From the NCBI GenBank assembly GCA_964426355.1, contig CAYRRA010000029.1:1-27492 (forward strand): 27,492 nucleotides of DNA, given 5' to 3'. The DNA is from JAJFTV01 sp964426355 (GTDB taxonomy: Bacteria > Chloroflexota > Anaerolineae > Anaerolineales > Anaerolineaceae). Of the stretch, positions 24,224 to 27,492 are shown in pieces; position 1 is the first letter of the stretch; every line of letters begins with the position of its first letter. The notes under the pieces were generated by a model. It was given only the letters and a program-made list of their open reading frames with translations, was not told where the DNA came from and did not search any database. The position numbers were made by a program, and so were the translations under genes.

Positions 24224-24253
24224 AAGGGTATATTTTTTTTCAAATATACCCTT
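24224..24253 (-). terminator. Hairpin terminator of the UDP-glucose dehydrogenase gene
   Basis: A perfect 12-bp stem, AAGGGTATATTT with AAATATACCCTT, has a 6-base loop and begins 5 bases after the stop of the minus-strand gene. The trailing T run is short (CCCTTTTG, partly inside the stem), so termination may be moderate. Confidence 0.7.
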
Positions 24254-24258
24254 GAGAG

Positions 24259-25572
24259 TTAGTGATTGTTTGTGTTTCCTCGACCAATGCCGTAATACGT
24301 AAAACCCATTTCGGTTAGTCGCTCGGGCTCCCATAAGTTTCGCCCATCGATGATTAAGCGGTTTTTCATTACCTGGTAAATCTTTTTGAAATCAATTTGC
24401 TTGAATTCGTTCCACTCTGTTGTAAGCACCAATGCATCAGCACCTTCAGCCACTTCATACGGATTTTGACAAAGCTGAACCCGTTTAAATTCCTGGGCGG
24501 CGTTTTGCATTGCCTGGGGATCATACGCACGAATGACAGCCCCTTCGTTCTGAAGAAGATGGATGACTTCTAAAGCGGGAGCATCACGGATATCATCGGT
24601 GTTGGGTTTGAAGGATAAGCCCAAAATGCCAATCACTTTTTCGTCCAGATTACCAAGAGCTTTGCGAAGCTTGAAGACCACTTTACGACGCTGGTTTCGG
24701 TTGATTTCCATGACGGCTTGCAAAAGCTGCGGGTGGGTGCCGTGCAGTACTGCCATGTGCGCCAACGCTTTAACGTCTTTAGGGAAGCAGCTTCCGCCCC
24801 AACCCAGACCGGCGTCGAGAAATGAACTGCCGATGCGTTTATCGTAGCCCATTCCCGTGGCTACTTCGCGCACATCTGCCCCCACTTCTTCGCAGATGTT
24901 TGCGATTTCGTTGATGAATGAAATTCTGGTTGCCAGGAATGCGTTGGATGCATATTTGATCATTTCGGCGGTGCGCAGATCGGTAATTTGAATTGGACAG
25001 CGCAGGGTTTGATAAAGTTTTGCCACTTGATTGGCTGCCTCGCGGTTGGTACATCCGAGCACGACGCGGTCAGGAAACATAAAATCATTAATCGCTGAAC
25101 CCTCTCTTAAAAATTCAGGGTTCGATACGACATTGAATTCTAATGTCTTGCCATTGCGTCTCTTCTTGATGATATCCGTTACCCAGTCGCCTGTTCCCAC
25201 CGGCACGGTGGATTTATTCACTACGATGATGGCATGTTCCACATGGTCAGCGATGGCTTCTGCCGCGGCGCGCACATACTGCATATCGGCTTCGCCATCT
25301 ACACCAGAGGGTGTGCCTACCGCAATAAATGCAAAATTGGCGTCTGATAGCGCTTGTTTTGCATCTGTTGTAAAAATGAGCCTGCCTGATTTGGCATTGA
25401 TATTCACGATTTGTTCCAAACCAGGTTCAAAGATTGGCATTTGCCCGTTTTTAAGTTTATTGATTCGTTCTTCGCTTACATCATAACAAACAACCCGGTT
25501 TCCGAGATCGGCAAAACAGGTTCCTGTAACCAAACCGACATAACCAGTTCCAATGACACAGATATTGCTCAT
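24259..25572 (-). CDS. ugd: UDP-glucose 6-dehydrogenase
   Basis: This enzyme oxidises UDP-glucose twice with NAD to UDP-glucuronate, a precursor for capsule, exopolysaccharide or lipid sugars. It is full length at 437 residues. The N-terminal Rossmann motif is VIGTGYVGLVTG (6-17), with YDVSEERI binding NAD, GTPSG in the active region, EFLREGSA as family signature, Lys206 and Asn210, and the catalytic Cys262 in GWGGSCFPKD. The C-terminal domain begins with GILGLSFKPNTDDIRDAPA. UDP-N-acetyl-mannosamine dehydrogenases are related, but these motifs fit the UDP-glucose enzyme. It is a single-gene unit, divergent from folD, with its own terminator. AAGGG lies 8 bases before the ATG. Confidence 0.95.
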   Translation of the reverse strand: MSNICVIGTGYVGLVTGTCFADLGNRVVCYDVSEERINKLKNGQMPIFEPGLEQIVNINAKSGRLIFTTDAKQALSDANFAFIAVGTPSGVDGEADMQYVRAAAEAIADHVEHAIIVVNKSTVPVGTGDWVTDIIKKRRNGKTLEFNVVSNPEFLREGSAINDFMFPDRVVLGCTNREAANQVAKLYQTLRCPIQITDLRTAEMIKYASNAFLATRISFINEIANICEEVGADVREVATGMGYDKRIGSSFLDAGLGWGGSCFPKDVKALAHMAVLHGTHPQLLQAVMEINRNQRRKVVFKLRKALGNLDEKVIGILGLSFKPNTDDIRDAPALEVIHLLQNEGAVIRAYDPQAMQNAAQEFKRVQLCQNPYEVAEGADALVLTTEWNEFKQIDFKKIYQVMKNRLIIDGRNLWEPERLTEMGFTYYGIGRGNTNNH

Positions 25573-25694
25573 AAAAACAGCCCTTTAATCCTTCCCGTGA
25601 AAGAAATTTTTTTGTCGATTCCTAAATCGAGTGAATGGGTGTAAGTAATAACCTTTTCCTGGATTAGATAGAGAGTTGAAAGTTTTTTATCGAG

Positions 25695-25700
25695 TATAAT
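25695..25700 (+). promoter_or_regulatory. Candidate -10 box of folD
   Basis: A perfect TATAAT gives a start near 25707 and a leader of about 73 bases. TTGAAA at 25676-25681 is only 13 bases away, too close for a standard -35. The leader holds a small AT-rich hairpin (ATTTGA 25734-25739 with TCAAAT 25746-25751). Confidence 0.45.
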
Positions 25701-25779
25701 GTGGATGAAATAACAGCATTTGTGTAGTTTCCCATTTGATTTCAGTCAAATTTTATCATACAAATGAAGGGAGAAACCG

Positions 25780-26661
25780 ATGACAGCGAGAATCATTGAT
25801 GGTAAAGCAGTTGCGGAAGAAATCCGTGCAGAAGTTTCAGCGGGAGTAGAGGAATTGGTTAAAGCCGGAAAACCTCGCCCTGGATTGGCTACCGTGTTGG
25901 TGGGTGACAACCCTGCTTCACAGGTTTATGTCAGTATGAAGCAAAAAGCTTGTGCCGAGGTTGGGATTGAGTCTTATGGCAAAGTGCTCCCCTCCACAGC
26001 GACCCAACAAGAAGTTGAATGGCTTGTTAAGGAGTTGAATGCCGATCCGCGTATTAACGGCATTCTGGTGCAACTCCCACTACCAACGGGTCTGGATGAA
26101 GAGCGCGTTTTAAGTGCCATCAATATTGAGAAAGACGTGGATGGTTTCCACCCGCTTAATATCGGGCGACTGGCACAAAAAGGTCGCGATCCCCTGTTCG
26201 TCCCCGCCACACCCGCAGGTGTGATTCACTTGCTTGAAAAAGAATTACCTTCTTTAGAGGGGATGAATGCGGTGGTGTTGGGGCGTTCAAATATTGTGGG
26301 TATGCCTGTGGCACTGTTGTTGGTACGAGCAAATGCAACCGTGACCATTTGCCATTCACGCTCAAAAGACCTGGCAGGGAAAGTCCGCCAGGCGGATATC
26401 CTGGTTGCTGCGGTGGGTAGAGCCCAAATGGTTCGCGGTGATTGGATTAAACCCGGGGCGATTGTAATAGATGTAGGTACGAACCGCGTAGACGACCCCA
26501 GTAAGAAACGCGGCTACCGGTTGGACGGCGACGTGGCGTATGATGAAGCATTGGAAGTTGCCGGTGCAATCACGCCTGTGCCAGGTGGTGTTGGTCCAAT
26601 GACTATTGCTATGCTGTTAAAAAATACCTTACGAGCAGCAAAACTGGCAAACAATTCATGA
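25780..26661 (+). CDS. folD: Bifunctional methylene-THF dehydrogenase / methenyl-THF cyclohydrolase
   Basis: FolD converts 5,10-methylene-THF to 5,10-methenyl-THF with NADP and then to 10-formyl-THF, supplying one-carbon units for purines and initiator tRNA. At 293 residues it is full length. The catalytic residues fall on exactly the E. coli numbers: Tyr50 and Lys54 (YVSMK), Gln98 in ILVQLPLP and Asp121 in KDVDGFHP. The NADP site is GRSNIVGMPVA, and the C-terminal signature PVPGGVGPMT is intact. AGGGAG lies before the ATG. The gene is followed by an inverted repeat and then by the adenine deaminase gene, a plausible metabolic neighbour in purine metabolism. Confidence 0.97.
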   Translation: MTARIIDGKAVAEEIRAEVSAGVEELVKAGKPRPGLATVLVGDNPASQVYVSMKQKACAEVGIESYGKVLPSTATQQEVEWLVKELNADPRINGILVQLPLPTGLDEERVLSAINIEKDVDGFHPLNIGRLAQKGRDPLFVPATPAGVIHLLEKELPSLEGMNAVVLGRSNIVGMPVALLLVRANATVTICHSRSKDLAGKVRQADILVAAVGRAQMVRGDWIKPGAIVIDVGTNRVDDPSKKRGYRLDGDVAYDEALEVAGAITPVPGGVGPMTIAMLLKNTLRAAKLANNS

Positions 26662-26665
26662 CAAA

Positions 26666-26699
26666 TTTCCTGCTTGTCAGACAATTGACAAGCAGGAAA
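26666..26699. repeat. 13-bp perfect inverted repeat after folD
   Basis: TTTCCTGCTTGTC (26666-26678) and GACAAGCAGGAAA (26687-26699) are perfect complements around an 8-base loop. It begins 4 bases after the folD stop and has no T run on the plus strand, so it is a poor rho-independent terminator. Its right arm overlaps the -35 box of the promoter at 26685-26713, so it could act as an mRNA 3' stabiliser, an operator, or both. Confidence 0.75.
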
Positions 26700-26713
26700 A
26701 TAATTGCTACACT
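26685..26713 (+). promoter_or_regulatory. Sigma-70 promoter upstream of adenine deaminase
   Basis: A perfect TTGACA (26685-26690), a 17-base spacer, and TACACT (26708-26713) preceded by TGC give an extended -10. The start would be near 26720, giving a leader of about 125 bases before ade that contains a hairpin terminator. Confidence 0.72.
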
Positions 26714-26762
26714 CATACAATGATATTCTTTTCCCTGTGTAGCCATTAATTATTGAGAAAAC

Positions 26763-26799
26763 AAAAAGCCGAGCCTTTGGGTGGCTCGCTTTTTTATTT
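26763..26799 (+). terminator. Hairpin terminator or attenuator in the ade leader
   Basis: AAAAAGC-C-GAGCC (26763-26775) pairs with GGCTC-GC-TTTTT (26783-26794), with one bulged C and a 7-base loop, and ends in TTTTTTATTT. It is a good rho-independent terminator in form. It lies between the promoter at 26685-26713 and the ade start at 26845, so it should cut short transcripts from that promoter unless it is bypassed. Confidence 0.82.
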
Positions 26800-26844
26800 C
26801 GATTTTTACGATTGATCTACTTGGCAGATTCGAAGGAAAACAGA

Positions 26845-27492
26845 ATGAGCCTGAGATATTTGGTTCTGAAAGACCGAAAGGAATTGGTTCAATGTGCATC
26901 AGGAAAAATTCCTGCTGACATTGTGATCCGGAATGGAAGGTGGGTCTGTGTGCAGTCTGGTGAGATTGTGCCAGGAACGGATGTTGCCATATTGGGTGAA
27001 AGAATCGCGTATGTTGGGGCAAATGCAGAGCATACCATTGGACCTGACACGCTTGTTCTCGATGCTGCCGATGGCTATCTCACTCCTGGTTTGCTGGATG
27101 GTCACATGCATGTGGAATCTGGGATGATGACAGTTACCGATTTTACCCATACTGTGATTCCGCACGGAACAACGGGGATGTTTGTTGACCCACATGAGAT
27201 AGGAAATGTCTTCGGTATTGAGGGTGTGCGGTACATGGTCGAGGAAGCATTACAGCAACCGATTCATGTGTTTGTTCAGGTTCCTTCCTGTGTGCCATCT
27301 GCACCTGGGCTGGAGACTTCCGGTGCCGAGATTGGGGCGCAGGAAGTGAAAGAGGCGATGGAATGGGATGGCATTGCCGGTTTGGGTGAGGTAATGAATT
27401 ATCCCGGGGTAATCCAGGGTGATGAGAAAATGCATCAGGAGATTGATGCCACGTATCTTGCCGGAAAAGTTGTGGGCGGTCATTTTCCTTCG
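26845..27492 (+). CDS. ade: Adenine deaminase, 5' part (runs off the right edge)
   Basis: Adenine deaminase hydrolyses adenine to hypoxanthine and ammonia in purine salvage. The frame is open from the ATG at 26845 to the last base (216 codons), and about two thirds of the usual protein lies outside the window. AAGGA is 7 bases before the ATG. The amidohydrolase metal motif GHMHVES is at 86-92, followed by family-specific segments: GTTGMFVDPHEIGNV, VFVQVPSCVPSAPGLETSGA (153-172) and GLGEVMNYPGVI (189-200). These distinguish AdeC-type adenine deaminase from other amidohydrolases. The leader carries a terminator-like hairpin, suggesting attenuation. Confidence 0.95.
   Translation, partial: MSLRYLVLKDRKELVQCASGKIPADIVIRNGRWVCVQSGEIVPGTDVAILGERIAYVGANAEHTIGPDTLVLDAADGYLTPGLLDGHMHVESGMMTVTDFTHTVIPHGTTGMFVDPHEIGNVFGIEGVRYMVEEALQQPIHVFVQVPSCVPSAPGLETSGAEIGAQEVKEAMEWDGIAGLGEVMNYPGVIQGDEKMHQEIDATYLAGKVVGGHFPS

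Noticed and set aside
25701..25779. Tetrahydrofolate riboswitch before folD
   Set aside because: Only one small AT-rich hairpin (25734-25751) is present; the leader is too short and lacks conserved elements.
26720..26844. Purine riboswitch in the ade leader
   Set aside because: The leader has a terminator hairpin but lacks the conserved three-way-junction core and loop pairs of the purine riboswitch.

Overview
The window looks like chromosomal DNA from a bacterium of the Chloroflexota, most likely class Anaerolineae. This is an inference from gene style: a MalT-type LuxR regulator next to an ABC-2 exporter, a SpoIIE phosphatase with about six GAF domains, and an exported segment carried on a long Thr/Pro/Ala 'TPT' linker behind a single membrane helix. 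No marker gene settles the taxonomy. No transposase, integrase, phage gene, attachment site or CRISPR array is visible.

Layout. 1-591 (-): 5' part of a TIR-domain gene that runs off the left edge. 776-5689 (-): a regulator/exporter cassette (LuxR-MalT regulator, small protein, ABC ATPase, ABC-2 permease) closed by a clear terminator. 5699-6134: a long intergenic region with divergent promoter candidates. 6135-11019 (+): a two-gene signalling unit, a protein with two divergent kinase domains followed by a TPR/membrane/TPT-linker protein. 11119-11331 (+): cold-shock protein with its own promoter and a strong terminator. 11448-13286 (-): PLP C-S lyase/aminotransferase and a DUF218 membrane protein. 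13579-18933 (+): methyltransferase, proC, TPR protein, lipoprotein, MtaB-like tRNA methylthiotransferase. 18995-19078 (+): tRNA-Leu(CAG) as an independent transcription unit. 19174-19563 (+): FtsB/DivIC-like protein. 19565-24157 (-): a partner-switching operon (STAS antagonist, RsbW-like kinase, GAF-SpoIIE phosphatase). 24259-25572 (-): UDP-glucose dehydrogenase. 25780-26661 (+): folD. 26845-27492 (+): start of adenine deaminase, running off the right edge.

Functional themes. Much of the window is signal transduction: a TIR protein with a SARM1-like catalytic segment, a LuxR ATPase regulator, a double kinase with a likely surface sensor, and a GAF/PP2C/STAS switch. The rest is housekeeping (proline, one-carbon, purine salvage, tRNA modification, cell division, nucleotide sugar). 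The most unusual gene is the double kinase: both domains share the same departures from the kinase consensus (Asp-x-Lys-x-x-His-x-Phe/Tyr-Trp for the catalytic loop, Asp-Trp-Gly/Asn for DFG). The most interesting non-coding region lies between folD and ade, where a consensus-like promoter overlaps a 13-bp inverted repeat and is followed by a hairpin terminator ahead of ade.
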